DNA of 56,107 nt from an uncultured Francisellaceae bacterium. Its GTDB lineage: Bacteria; Pseudomonadota; Gammaproteobacteria; UBA6186; Azoamicaceae. Made by a program: the position numbers and the translations under genes. A model generated the notes under the pieces. The model saw nothing but the letters and a program-made list of their open reading frames with translations. It searched no databases and was not told the DNA's origin. The stretch lies in the NCBI GenBank assembly GCA_903907935.1, contig CAIVQA010000002.1:1-56107 (forward strand), read 5' to 3'. Shown here piece after piece: positions 9,155-20,200 of this stretch (its first letter is position 1; each line of letters starts with the position of its first letter).

Positions 9155-9523
9155 ATGAAAATGATAAATACTATGCTTATGCAAAGAACAATTTTGTTAC
9201 AATTAATAATATCACTAGCATTATGTTTTAATAGTATATATGCATATGCTGTTGTTGTTGGTGGGTATACAGATGTTAATATTAAGGAAGACAAAACTGC
9301 CCAAAAAGCTATTGATTTTGCAATAAAAAAAATAAATAAAGGAAAATTATCGAAAATTATTTTAATACAAAGACAATTAGTTAATGGATTAAATTATAAG
9401 ATGCAATTAGAAATAATAAATACTAATAATAAAAAAATACAATATGAAGTTGTATTATATAAATCATTTACAAATGATAATACTCAGAACGATTTTAAAG
9501 TCATAATGATCAAAAAAATTTAA
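9155..9523 (+). CDS. secreted cystatin-like cysteine-protease inhibitor
   Basis: 122 aa. Residues 1-32 form a signal peptide: a basic N-terminus, a hydrophobic core (ILLQLIISLALCF) and an Ala-x-Ala-like end (YAYA). The mature part then follows the cystatin plan: a Gly pair at 36-37 (VGGYTD), a helix with AIDFAIKKINKG, a first binding hairpin Q74-L-V-N-G78 matching the cystatin Q-x-V-x-G motif, then NYKMQLEI, and a YEVVLYKSF strand where cystatins have VWEKPW-like sequence. The second-hairpin Trp is absent. Cystatins inhibit papain-like proteases. No good SD precedes the first ATG; M7 or M9 could be used. It is the only plus-strand gene among minus-strand neighbours. The antisense ORF over the same bases is rejected because this frame has family logic. 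Confidence 0.7.
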   Translation: MKMINTMLMQRTILLQLIISLALCFNSIYAYAVVVGGYTDVNIKEDKTAQKAIDFAIKKINKGKLSKIILIQRQLVNGLNYKMQLEIINTNNKKIQYEVVLYKSFTNDNTQNDFKVIMIKKI

Positions 9524-9591
9524 AAAACGGACATTCTAACAAATCCTGACGATTGGCGTGCTAATATCAACTCTTTCCTTCAGTAGTTATT

Positions 9592-10488
9592 TTATATTGA
9601 ATAAATTATGCTTCTAGTAGATCTAGCTGATTGTATCGGTCTAGATATATGTGTTTCTTCCATTGCCGTACTACTAGAACTAGAGTTACTTAATCTTTTA
9701 AATATTAATGCTTGATCTTTTTTATTAGTCTTAGGTTTAAAAAATGATTTTCTAGTACTACTATACCGTTTAACCTGTTTATTAAGATATTTTCTAAAGA
9801 CTGTAATTTTTTCAAGTTCTTCAATATTTTTAATATATTCCTGTTGACCTTTTGGCCAATTTTTTAATATAAAATCAACATCACCAAAATTATTTATTTT
9901 ACTTTTTAAAAATTTATTATCAAATTTAATAAAAAAATAATTCCAACAATCCCTAGGCACTACATTTAATATTCCAATAAAATTACCAGAAGTCTTTATA
10001 ATATGCTGTAAATATTCTTTAGTAAGTCGATCTAAAAAAGTAAATTTTAACTGTAATTGTCCTGAATAATCATGGTGATTACAAAAAGTTTCTGGCAAAA
10101 TACTTAGTATGCTAGAAAGTGTTTGTATGCTTATTGTCTCATCAAATGAACTATTTAAACTAGTAATCCTTATCAAAAAAACTATACCTTGCTCTAAATG
10201 TTCAACATTTAATAATTTTAAAATATCTAATTGTTTTTCCTGCTCTAATAGCATTAAAAAATTAAACTGTTTTTTGGTAGAAGAAAGCCGCAAAAATCCT
10301 TTGTATAGATCTTCTATGGATAAACTTGATTGTAGCTCACTTATAACTCGAGATAATACTTCTCTACGATCTAAGGGTAATCTATTATAATCTTCTTCAA
10401 GTAATCTATTTAAAGTACCTTCTATATGTTGATGATCATACCTATTTATTGTTATAAAAATTGAGCAATGTTGTTCCTCATAATACAT
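9592..10488 (-). CDS. orphan protein with Ser/Arg-rich tail
   Basis: 298 aa. GGAG lies 9 nt before the ATG. Residues 1-230 are helical with no recognised domain. The last ~65 residues are basic and low-complexity: a Lys/Arg stretch, a run of five Ser, then HISRPIQSARSTRSIIYSI. The tail resembles translocation-signal-like C-termini of T4SS substrates, but this is a compositional impression. No signal peptide or TM segment. Confidence 0.6.
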   Translation of the reverse strand: MYYEEQHCSIFITINRYDHQHIEGTLNRLLEEDYNRLPLDRREVLSRVISELQSSLSIEDLYKGFLRLSSTKKQFNFLMLLEQEKQLDILKLLNVEHLEQGIVFLIRITSLNSSFDETISIQTLSSILSILPETFCNHHDYSGQLQLKFTFLDRLTKEYLQHIIKTSGNFIGILNVVPRDCWNYFFIKFDNKFLKSKINNFGDVDFILKNWPKGQQEYIKNIEELEKITVFRKYLNKQVKRYSSTRKSFFKPKTNKKDQALIFKRLSNSSSSSTAMEETHISRPIQSARSTRSIIYSI

Positions 10489-10600
10489 ATTTAATTACTC
10501 CATTTATAATTAATTGGCAATAAAACTATCTACCATACAAAAATAAATAAAGCCATATTTTATTAGAATTCTTTATAAGAAACACGTATAAAGTAGTATT

Positions 10601-11743
10601 CTAGCTAAGTCGGATGCTTACTCGAGTACTACTAGAGCAACCGGGAGAAGCTAATCCTGGATCACTTGGAATTAGTTTTTTAATTTGCTCTTTAATTTCC
10701 ATTACAGTATTTTTAGATTCTTCAAACATACATAATGCAGAAGATCCAGAAGATAATGGTCTAATAAATTTATTAGCATCTATACTAAAGCTCTCTCCTA
10801 TTACTAAAGAAGGATCATCAATTTCAATATCTTGCTTTGCATAATGTTTAATAAGTTTATATTGTGCCTCTACTGTATCCATCTTAGCCTTATAAGCACT
10901 TTGTTGATCTGCCAATAAATTTTGCCTAAACTCTTGACACTTAGAAGTATCTTTAGTTAAAAGAGCCTCAATTAGTTTAGAAAGAATATTGTCTACTTCA
11001 ATTTGGTGTGTTGTTATTGAATCAGTGTGGTTACTTAGTGTACTCTGATCTAAAAAGGATTGCGGTAAGTTGCATGATCCAATTTGATATTTTCCAACAC
11101 CAAGCTTACTTTTAAGCCTATCATGATACTCATTAATATGTTGATGACGAACATGGCTCCTTCCTCCAGGAACTTGATACATATATTCTCTGTCTGGTGC
11201 CTTATTTTCCAATTTTAATGATACCAACGGTATATGAAAACTTTCATTTGGTAAATCTAATTCATAAAATAAATTAACTACATAATCAACCCATATAGAT
11301 TGTTCAGTTACTTTAAATTTCCAATCACCTTGATCAGAACATTCACACTTTGCTTCTCGAATGCATTTACAAGAATATTGAGCACTTATACATCCAATAT
11401 TTAATTCGTTAGCCAAGCTTATTATACCATCTATCATTATATGTTTTTCTTGTAAAATTGAATTAATACGAGAACCATCAAATATCGCTGAACTTAATTT
11501 AATAGGTATTTGTTTAGATAATTTTTTATCAATAAATTCTCTGGTTATATTTGAATAAGATCTATCAAAAAACGTTATTAAGTCACTCAATGAATGAACA
11601 TACCTTGTAAGGACTCCTATTAATTTTTCGCTCATTGGCTGTTGTACAGTAACTGATTCTTTTACTTCGGTTCTCTCGGTTGATGTGGAATATTGTGGAA
11701 GTAAGGCTTTATCGTCGGTTAATTCTTTATTTTTAAATACCAT
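10601..11743 (-). CDS. orphan protein with Cys cluster and Ser/Arg tail
   Basis: 380 aa. AGGAG lies 8 nt before the ATG. Around residue 120-135 is a compact Cys cluster with spacing C-x-C, then x6, then C-x-C (CKCIREAKCEC), which might bind a metal; I recognise no family. A conserved-looking segment around residue 195-215 (GGRSHVRHQHINEYH) is His-rich. The tail ends PGCSSSTRVSIRLS. It lies 112 nt upstream of the 298-aa gene on the same strand. Confidence 0.6.
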   Translation of the reverse strand: MVFKNKELTDDKALLPQYSTSTERTEVKESVTVQQPMSEKLIGVLTRYVHSLSDLITFFDRSYSNITREFIDKKLSKQIPIKLSSAIFDGSRINSILQEKHIMIDGIISLANELNIGCISAQYSCKCIREAKCECSDQGDWKFKVTEQSIWVDYVVNLFYELDLPNESFHIPLVSLKLENKAPDREYMYQVPGGRSHVRHQHINEYHDRLKSKLGVGKYQIGSCNLPQSFLDQSTLSNHTDSITTHQIEVDNILSKLIEALLTKDTSKCQEFRQNLLADQQSAYKAKMDTVEAQYKLIKHYAKQDIEIDDPSLVIGESFSIDANKFIRPLSSGSSALCMFEESKNTVMEIKEQIKKLIPSDPGLASPGCSSSTRVSIRLS

Positions 11744-11853
11744 AAGAATACTCCTCTTACTACTATTGTTTTACTTTTAATAAATCTCCACATTTAGATT
11801 ACTATTATTAATAACATGGAGCAATACTTAAAAGAGACAATAAAAATAAATAG

Positions 11854-12144
11854 TTATATTGATAATCTAGGATAATGATTGTTATTGGTATCTATCTCTA
11901 CAACTTCAGCAGCTGCATTATAGCCAGAGGCCCTCTTAGACTCAACATAATATCTAAGATTTTGGCACAATTCATCAACTGTTTGATCTCCAGGTTTAAT
12001 ATTAAAAGGGGTAAAGCTTAATTGTATATTTTCACCAGAACAGTTAGCAACATGAGTACCTCTAGGGGATAATGAAAAAGTTAATCCTCTAGACGAAACT
12101 TCGTATTGTTTTGTTGCACTCCACTCAATTTTTACTTTTTTCAT
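11854..12144 (-). CDS. small orphan protein
   Basis: 96 aa starting MKKVKIEWSATKQYEV, a mixed beta-type sequence with no signal peptide or known motif. The upstream GAGA is a weak SD. It lies between the 380-aa and 874-aa genes on the same strand. The length, start and coding-like composition support a real gene; the function is unknown. Confidence 0.55.
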   Translation of the reverse strand: MKKVKIEWSATKQYEVSSRGLTFSLSPRGTHVANCSGENIQLSFTPFNIKPGDQTVDELCQNLRYYVESKRASGYNAAAEVVEIDTNNNHYPRLSI

Positions 12145-12314
12145 AATATTTTCTCACATAAAATATATTTAACGATAGTTCTAGGATCTTACCGCCCAGC
12201 TTTATAACCCTTGTTTTTACAAATTTATGTATAGAGGTTTTTAATTCAGGAGTCAAATTTTCTTATTTGTCAGCTATTTGTAAAAAATTTTCAACGGTGA
12301 TAATGAGGATCAGT

Positions 12315-14939
12315 CTAACTTTTACAATAGCAACCTTGTTTTTTATTAGCAAAAGACGATGTAGAAGCGTTTGTTGACACTGGATTTTGAACTGTTGCAA
12401 CTCTCTCGCTTAAAACCCGAGAAAACAACAGAAAGTTCTTGCAAGCTTCAACTGGTTTTTTAGCAGAGGCTTCTAAGTATTGTTTACAGCGCGTAAAAGA
12501 AGGCGTGTTTGTTAATAAAGAGTAGTATCCAATAATGCATGCGTTCGTATAATTGTTAGCAGCCATATAAAACCTTTCTTCTACAAAACAAGCATTTCCA
12601 ATAATACCAAACATTTGCATAAGTTTTTTTGATGTTTGTTGATTAGACATACTAGAATACGATGATGCAAGCAATAATAAACAAAGACAACTTCTAGCAT
12701 AAAAAGCACTTATTTCTCCTTTAAGAGTCATTGCTTTAGTAGCTAATTTTTCATATAGTCCATCTTTTGTAAATATATTATGTTGATTGCTAGCTATTTT
12801 TTGGTGTAATAACCGAATCAAGTTACATATTACTGTACTAATGTTTATGCTATCTGATGTACTTTGGTTTGGATAAAGAATCCACTCATAACAGTTGTTC
12901 TCAAATATTATTGGTGGATTTGCGGTTAACTGTGGATTAATCATAAGGTTAGGTAAACTTGGAGCCAATGTAGTACTATCCACAATTTTTTCTTCTTTTA
13001 AAGACATTGTAAATGATGTTGAACTAATTAGCCTAGTATTTATTCCAGGGTTATTACATAGAATAGATAAAGATTTGACTATACTTTCTAAACTACTATG
13101 CTCAGCTAAGTGTGTTATTGCTGTTACGTTAATATGGTGCATACAACATATAACCTCTAAACACGAATCGAAGGGTTTTAACCAATCTAATGCTAGTTGT
13201 TTGCTATCGATAAATCCAGCAGCCGCCGTACTGGCAGTTTCTTTTGTTTTGGATTTCGTTGTAACACTATAACAACCACATGATGTTAAGGTTTGTTTGA
13301 TTTTGTAAAATCTTTTTTTGGATAAAAGTGCTTTAATGTCTTTTTCTGAATGAACAACTTGATTACTATTTTCTAAACAAATATTATATTTAACAAGCAA
13401 ATCAACCACATAATTAAGTTCTTGTTCTTCTGATATTGCTGTTAAATATTTTGATAATATTACTGGATAATCATTATATATTATACCGGTTCCACCTAAA
13501 CCTTGTTCTAATAACAACTTAAATATTTCGTTATATTGTCTTAAATAAGCTAAAGCAGCCAGCCCTATTTTTAATATAGAATCACCGCAATTCTCTTCGA
13601 ACATAATCTCTATATTTTGTAGGTATAAAATATCTCTATATGCTTGAGAATTTTCAAATAAAAAATTAAATACAGCAACTAAATTTGATTCTATTTGTTT
13701 AGAATTTGTTCTTTTATTTTTTATTGGGATCCCTTCATGAATAATCTTTATAAGAAAATCAAAATAAAACACCGGATTTATAAAGTGCTGTACATATGGC
13801 CATAGTAATGTAACCTCTTCTAAATTTCCATTGGTAAAGGCTTCTTCAAACCTAGTTGTTAAAGGACAAACACTATTAATATGTTTATCTATTTTTAGGC
13901 AAACAGGAATGTTTTGAGGTAATTGTAACATTAACAGTTGAATACTTTTAACAAGTTTATGTTGTTTTATGTATGTCGCAACATCGTGTGGATGTGTTTG
14001 AATAGCCAATAAGATTGCAAACTGTTCCTGCAGTTGTTCAGTTAATTGTTGCTCTATATATTGACGGTTAACAACCTGTGTTTTTGGTAGTGTTGGTTTT
14101 GAGGTATCTATTATATCTTCATCTTCTATAACTTCTTTATTAGATCTAGTATCTTTTTCTTTTGTTTGTGGTAACGATAACTGTAGAGCTAGATTATCGA
14201 GATTTTCTTTTGCACAAACACCTCTACCATCAACTTCTGTTTCGTTGTAGAGATTTTTTTTATCTATAACTTCTATAAATTCCAAAGCAATCATTTTATA
14301 TCTTTCAAAATTAAAAATGCTTCTTTTAGCACCCTGAAACATTTTTCCTAATTGTATATCTAATTCATTAGCCTTATTAAAAATATCAAGATATCTTTTA
14401 CGCTTTTCTACTAATAACTCTTCCAATAATGGAACAGCACGCTTATAATTTTCTTCAATTAATTGACAAAAACAAAATGAAATTTCTTTTTGTAAGATTT
14501 CATTTTTCTTTACTAAACAATGGCTGTATCTACCTAAACTATCAAAATAGACACGTATTGTTATTTGATCTCCATTTACACATACACGTTCTTCAGTGTA
14601 ATGAACTGGAGTATATCCATAGCTTTTTCTAGTACCATCTAAAGCATATACAAAATCAAATGTTAGATGAGATCTTTTATAAGAACCAGCTTCTTCTGTA
14701 ATACAACTATTTGTTGGTGGAGATAACTCAATCAAAAAAGCCTTTCTGCCTGTATCTTCATTATGTAACGGCACAATAGTTTCATGTACTATTAATGAAT
14801 GGTTTTCTTGTACTAACTCTTGTACTAGGTAATATAAACTACTTTTGGCACTGTTAGGATTAGATGGCCTTGAAGTTACAAGAGTAAATGATGGCTCTTC
14901 TTTGGACGTAGATGTTGTTGTTTTTGATTGTTTGAACAT
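12315..14939 (-). CDS. large orphan protein
   Basis: 874 aa. No clear SD precedes the ATG. The N-terminal ~150 residues look like a small mixed alpha/beta domain (YYLVQELVQENHSLIVHET, then TFDFVYALDGTRKSYGY). From about 285 on it is helical, with TPR-like or ankyrin-like spacing around 360-530 that I cannot assign. Cys are frequent (CGCY, ICCMHH), and the end is KKQGCYCKS, which is not a CaaX box because Cys is not at the fourth position from the end. No signal peptide. It follows the Sel1 gene by 71 nt on the same strand. Confidence 0.6.
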   Translation of the reverse strand: MFKQSKTTTSTSKEEPSFTLVTSRPSNPNSAKSSLYYLVQELVQENHSLIVHETIVPLHNEDTGRKAFLIELSPPTNSCITEEAGSYKRSHLTFDFVYALDGTRKSYGYTPVHYTEERVCVNGDQITIRVYFDSLGRYSHCLVKKNEILQKEISFCFCQLIEENYKRAVPLLEELLVEKRKRYLDIFNKANELDIQLGKMFQGAKRSIFNFERYKMIALEFIEVIDKKNLYNETEVDGRGVCAKENLDNLALQLSLPQTKEKDTRSNKEVIEDEDIIDTSKPTLPKTQVVNRQYIEQQLTEQLQEQFAILLAIQTHPHDVATYIKQHKLVKSIQLLMLQLPQNIPVCLKIDKHINSVCPLTTRFEEAFTNGNLEEVTLLWPYVQHFINPVFYFDFLIKIIHEGIPIKNKRTNSKQIESNLVAVFNFLFENSQAYRDILYLQNIEIMFEENCGDSILKIGLAALAYLRQYNEIFKLLLEQGLGGTGIIYNDYPVILSKYLTAISEEQELNYVVDLLVKYNICLENSNQVVHSEKDIKALLSKKRFYKIKQTLTSCGCYSVTTKSKTKETASTAAAGFIDSKQLALDWLKPFDSCLEVICCMHHINVTAITHLAEHSSLESIVKSLSILCNNPGINTRLISSTSFTMSLKEEKIVDSTTLAPSLPNLMINPQLTANPPIIFENNCYEWILYPNQSTSDSINISTVICNLIRLLHQKIASNQHNIFTKDGLYEKLATKAMTLKGEISAFYARSCLCLLLLASSYSSMSNQQTSKKLMQMFGIIGNACFVEERFYMAANNYTNACIIGYYSLLTNTPSFTRCKQYLEASAKKPVEACKNFLLFSRVLSERVATVQNPVSTNASTSSFANKKQGCYCKS

Positions 14940-15010
14940 ATTTTTTATAATTATATTTGTTATGTTTAAGAAAGTATTTTAACATAAAAATCAATGTATA
15001 TCTAGGTTTT

Positions 15011-17029
15011 TTACCTTGGATAGCATGTGAGGATCTTTTTATAGGCTTGCATAGATTGCACCCTTGCACAATCAGCTTCATTGTAATGCTCATCAGCGAC
15101 TTTTACCTGGTTACCTGCTTGTCCTACACGATACTTAGGTGAGAATTTTTTGCTATAAATTACCGTAAATAATTGCCCTACTTTTACTTTAGCCAAAGAA
15201 TGCCCTTGGGTAGCAGCTTGATCAAACAAACTTAATGCTTTTGCTTCGTTTTTATTAATATATGAGTTAAAACCACCATCTACTTCTCCTGAGTATATAA
15301 TGCCCAATGTATACTGAGCATTAGGGTTACCATTAGCAGCTTCTTGTTCTAAAGATAATAAATCTCTCCAAATAACTGCTTCAGTTGCATATCTTTTCTT
15401 GTTTTCTTCATTTGTTTCTTGGCTTGCAAATTTCTCATATATTATTGCTACTCGTTCTTGGGACAACAAACTACCTTGTTTAGCAGCCATCAAAAAATAC
15501 TCTAAGGCTTTATTAGAATTTTGTTTAAGGTATCTACCACATAAACCTTCTTGCATATATTCTAAACCCAATTGAAATATAATTAGCGGTTTACAACTTG
15601 AAGACAGTGCTGCTTCGTGTAATTCTGCTAAATAATCCCATTTTTCCGCTCTATGACTATTTTGTTCAACTCCTTGTCCTGTTTCATACATTTTGGCTAA
15701 TTGTTGTTGTGCTGGCAAATAACCATTACGAGCTGCTAATAAAATATAATCATATGCTTTAGCTTCATCTTTGACGATATAAGTAGTACCTTTATGTTTA
15801 AATCCTGATAAATATACTTTGTTAGCTATGTCATGTTGTGCCATAACATCGCCATTATTAGCGCTTTGATGTATTTCAAACAACCAATTCCAGTTTCTAG
15901 CCTGATTAAGATCTTTGGTTGTTCCTTGGCCCGTTTCATACATTTGAGCTACTTTTTGTTGTGCATTAGTATGGCCCTGCATGGCAGCTGATAATAAGTA
16001 ACAAAATGCTTTATCGGGATTTGTAATAAAATAACAATCATTTTGTTTTTCTTTAGAGAGATAATGCAAGCCTAATTGGTATTGAGAATTTGCATCATTA
16101 TTATTAGCTTTTTGATGTAAAGTAGTGATTTCACCCCAAGCTAAAGATTTTTTAAAATTTCGTGCAATTCCTTGACCATTGCGGTACATTTCTATAATTA
16201 TCTGTTGGGCAATTAAATTACCTTGTTTGGCTATAGACAAAAAATAATCAAATGCTTCTTTATGATTTTGTTTGACAATTTGTTTGTTTTTATACATCTC
16301 GATAATCATTTGTTGAGCTAATTGATGACCTTTAGTAGCGGCTAATAAAAACAATTTAAATGCTTGATTTAAATTTTTAATACAGTATTCACTGTATTCT
16401 CCATCTTGCTTATAATAGCCTAATGCAATTTTATATTGAATATCCAATTCTAAATCATAATTTTCTATGGTAAGTAATTTATATATTGTAGTCCATCGTT
16501 GTATTATAGTTTGTTTATGATCATCTGATTCAATAGGCAATAAATTATCCCTATATATCTTTATTAATTGCTCTATTGCTAATAAATTCCCTGCTCTAGC
16601 TGCAGCAGTAAAGTAAACAGCTGATCGGTTAATGTTTTGTTTAACACCATTACCATGTAAATATCGAAGCCCTAATTCATATTGAGCATCTACAGAAGTA
16701 GAATCCGATTGTATTGATAAATCATCTTCTGCATCAGACTCATGTGCTTGTTCATATAAACTAGACAATTTACCGTATATATCAGCTTTTTCATCTTCAG
16801 AACGACGAAGATATATACCTTTAAGTAACCTTTGAGCTGCACCAACACCTTCTTCAGCAGCTTCAATTAATTGTAATTCTGCTTTAATTCTTTCGTGTGG
16901 ATCGCGACTTTTGATTTTTTTTCTACCTTCTTTAAAGGCTTCGATTATTTCTTGAGAAAAAAGCAACTCGATTGCATTGTTATCTTTTAATGAATCCTTA
17001 AATAAATCTCTAAATATTGTAACTGCCAT
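15011..17029 (-). CDS. Sel1-repeat (SLR/TPR-like) protein
   Basis: 672 aa with about ten Sel1-like repeats of 36-44 residues spanning roughly residues 45-650; typical units read A..G...AQ..L...Y..G.G...N...A. Repeats of this kind form a solenoid that binds proteins; secreted SLR proteins occur in Legionella and Coxiella. No signal peptide. It starts ATGGCAGTT with AGGG about 13 nt upstream. It follows the vWA gene by about 225 nt with no intervening gene, and precedes the 874-aa gene. Confidence 0.8.
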   Translation of the reverse strand: MAVTIFRDLFKDSLKDNNAIELLFSQEIIEAFKEGRKKIKSRDPHERIKAELQLIEAAEEGVGAAQRLLKGIYLRRSEDEKADIYGKLSSLYEQAHESDAEDDLSIQSDSTSVDAQYELGLRYLHGNGVKQNINRSAVYFTAAARAGNLLAIEQLIKIYRDNLLPIESDDHKQTIIQRWTTIYKLLTIENYDLELDIQYKIALGYYKQDGEYSEYCIKNLNQAFKLFLLAATKGHQLAQQMIIEMYKNKQIVKQNHKEAFDYFLSIAKQGNLIAQQIIIEMYRNGQGIARNFKKSLAWGEITTLHQKANNNDANSQYQLGLHYLSKEKQNDCYFITNPDKAFCYLLSAAMQGHTNAQQKVAQMYETGQGTTKDLNQARNWNWLFEIHQSANNGDVMAQHDIANKVYLSGFKHKGTTYIVKDEAKAYDYILLAARNGYLPAQQQLAKMYETGQGVEQNSHRAEKWDYLAELHEAALSSSCKPLIIFQLGLEYMQEGLCGRYLKQNSNKALEYFLMAAKQGSLLSQERVAIIYEKFASQETNEENKKRYATEAVIWRDLLSLEQEAANGNPNAQYTLGIIYSGEVDGGFNSYINKNEAKALSLFDQAATQGHSLAKVKVGQLFTVIYSKKFSPKYRVGQAGNQVKVADEHYNEADCARVQSMQAYKKILTCYPR

Positions 17030-17255
17030 AAATTAATTTTTCCCTATTGTTTTTATTATATTTTTATTGGGTTTGGTTTCCACTACAAAAAAGATGTATT
17101 GTTGCAATATCAAGGTTTTTACAATGTTTTTCTTGTTCTGGATTTATTTAAGAAGAAAATATCAGAAAAAAAACTCTTAATCAACAACAAAAAATGTTGT
17201 ATATCATCGTTTTTACGGCAACAACCAAGTAAAAATCAGGGAATTTATATAGTCT

Positions 17256-20200
17256 TTAATGTAAGGCAAGAGCAGATCGTGCAAATTTAGGTGCAACCTG
17301 TTGTTCACCTAAATCTCTACGAACAATTTCCATAAACCATTGAGGTATGCAAAGTAATAACCCTTCATGAACTAATTTATCCATTTGGTTAGCATCTTTA
17401 GACCAAAGTAATAAAGAAGAATCCATAAGTTCAATACTAAAATTACCACCTCGACCTACAATTTCTGCTATAGAAAAAAATGACGATCCATTTTGAACTG
17501 TTTCTGGATATGAGAAACATTTTTGATGCAATCTTTCCAAAAATGTTTCTTTAGTAATATTTAGTTGCGTACAAAATCCAAGATAATGACACAATTTTAA
17601 TAATTCATTTCCTTTAAAAACTTGGCCAACTATTTGATAACGGGATATTACTTGTTGATAAACTTCAAGCACTTGTGAAACTAATGGACTATGTTTTTTT
17701 AATCGAAGGATATAACCATTCATGTCAGAATACTCTAAACATGAAATTGTTTCCACAGCTAATCCTAAAGCTTGTAACGCAGCATAAATTTTAGTTTGCC
17801 TATAATCTTCCTGCTGATTATTTTTATGTTGAATATAATCTCCTTTTCCAAGATCCTCCACTCTGTTATATAAAGTTGCTGCTATAGATGGAGTTAAATG
17901 TAAAGACGTTCTTAAAATCGATAACTTTTCGGATAAGGCCTCTGCCTCTGTAACAGGAACACACAGAGTATAACAACCAGACTGATTGTTTTTTACAACT
18001 TTAATCCCAGGAACACAGTTAAAAAATTGATGGATTCGATCTACAGTAGAGGAAAAAGCATTTAAAAAATAATACTGTCCACCTTCTCTAAATTCCATAG
18101 CCAACACTTGTTCGGACGAAAAAAAATAATAGCTATGATCATTAAATTCTTCTTCTAATTTAAATTTTTTGCGAAATGCTGTTAGTATTCTAGGATTTTG
18201 ACCAGCTATTTCGGTATAAATATTAGCAAAATCTTCGCGATTATAAATACTTTTACAAGTATCTTCATCTAAAGATTCAAAAATATAAGAACTTTCTGTT
18301 TTGCTCATCAAGATTTCTGCTAATGCAGAAGCCTCTAAATTCGCGACATCTATTCTTTGTCTAAAAGAAGAACGCTCTAAAGTGTTTTGATTAGACTGAA
18401 ATTCTACAAGAGATTGTTTTTGCAATTTCTCTAATAATCCAAAAAACTCTTGTTGTTTATCTGCAAAAATATCATTCGGGTTGAATTGTTGAAAAAACGT
18501 TTCTAATGATAAAGATACTTTACCTGAAAATTTATAACATGATCCAAGCAATCTAATTTTACTTACTCCCAGGAAAAACGAATCAAAATAAACTTGAAAA
18601 TTATCGTAATGTTGAGATTTATCGATCGTAAATACTGCTTCTCTAAATATTTTTTTTGCTTCTTCAAAATTTATATTATCCAATGCAAATATAATGTGTT
18701 TTGGAAGATGATCTTTTTCTTTTTTTAAACACCATACTAATTGATCTTCTAATGTTGTTTTAGAAATAGGGTTACTAATAAATTTTAAAATGCAGTCTAT
18801 TAATATATGTCTAATTTCTGGTGTATCACTAATAAACTGTCCTAAATCAAACCGTTGTTCTGTATGTTGATAAATAAATACACTTAGCATGCCTAACCAC
18901 AATTGCACACGAATTGATAGACGTTCTATATCTATTTCCCCACTTAGTGGAGAAGGTAAAACACTTAAATCCGTACGATTTTCTGCCAAATAACGTATCA
19001 TGGTTTCGATATCTTCTCGAATATAAACATATACACCATTTGGTGAAGTTTCTTCTTGAATGTTTTTTATATGTAGAGCTAATATTTCTTGTTCCGCTAT
19101 AGTCTCCGGTAAATCTAATCCAGAAACTGAAGATTTACACCAAGAAATCAAATTAATACTAGGATCAACTTTAAATTGAGGGATCCTCTTTTGTATTAAC
19201 AATAGCAAATTTTCAAAATTTTCTTGAGTTTGTATCGGGCCTAGATTATACTCAATATATTCATCTATAATTGCTTTAATCATAGTTTCGCTCAAAAAAA
19301 CATTTGACGGTAACCGAACAATCGGTGTAGCTAGTTTTTGTAACTCACTAACCAATTCATAAGGAAAACCGCATATATAGTCCCGCATACGAAACAGAGA
19401 TTGCACTGAATCTGGAATAGGACAACAATTATCCCAAGGGCCTATTGGAGTCAACCATAGATTTACATAATTAGCATTATCATGTTTTAGTATTTCCACA
19501 ATACTTGGTGGAAGGTTAAAGCCAATTGTTTCACTTTTTACTTGTCCAGATTGAGTTAATAAGTCTCCTTGTAAAAAATCACGCAAAACACCTAAATAAC
19601 GTTCTATCTGTCTTGTAATCTGATTTAATTCTAAACTATGATAATATTGACGAGCTTTTTCTAAAGATGCTAAACAATTGGTTTGCCAGTCTTTATAAGC
19701 TAATAATCCCTTACAAGTATTATCTAATGCTATATTAGTATTCCCTACATTGGCAATTGGAACCAAAATGTGTACATTTTGTTCTGGATCCACATATAAG
19801 TAAGGAGAAGAAAAGTGCTTAATTTCAAGATTTAAATAACAAGCACTTCTAGGATGTACAGTTACTATATCAGCACATCTTCTCAAATCTAAAAGAGATA
19901 AAATTGCTACGCCAACATTATTTGCTCTGCATAATCTTTCTCTAATAACAAAAAAATCTTTAAGTAAAATTTTTTCTTCATTTATCATGGTTAAAAACAA
20001 ATAAATTAGACGCTCTGCTTGACGTTCTTCAGAAAACCATTTTATCATTTGTTGTAAAATTTCTTTATTTTGTAAATCAGGTATAATTGAAAATGCTTCT
20101 TGTACTTTTTTAGGCAAATTAACTTGAATATATGAACCATCTTTTTGCCAAGAAACCACTTCTTCACGATATTTTTCTAAATGACCTTGTAGTTGGTTAA

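Noticed and set aside
9049..9294. 81-aa hydrophobic ORF on the minus strand
   Set aside because: It is antisense to the cystatin-like gene, whose frame has a signal peptide and family motifs; the hydrophobicity reflects the complementary AT-rich codons.
12315..12341. CaaX box at the C-terminus of the 874-aa protein (GCYCKS)
   Set aside because: Cys is at the third, not the fourth, position from the end, and the following residues are not aliphatic.
12895..13272. 125-aa plus-strand ORF
   Set aside because: Shadow of the 874-aa gene on the opposite strand.
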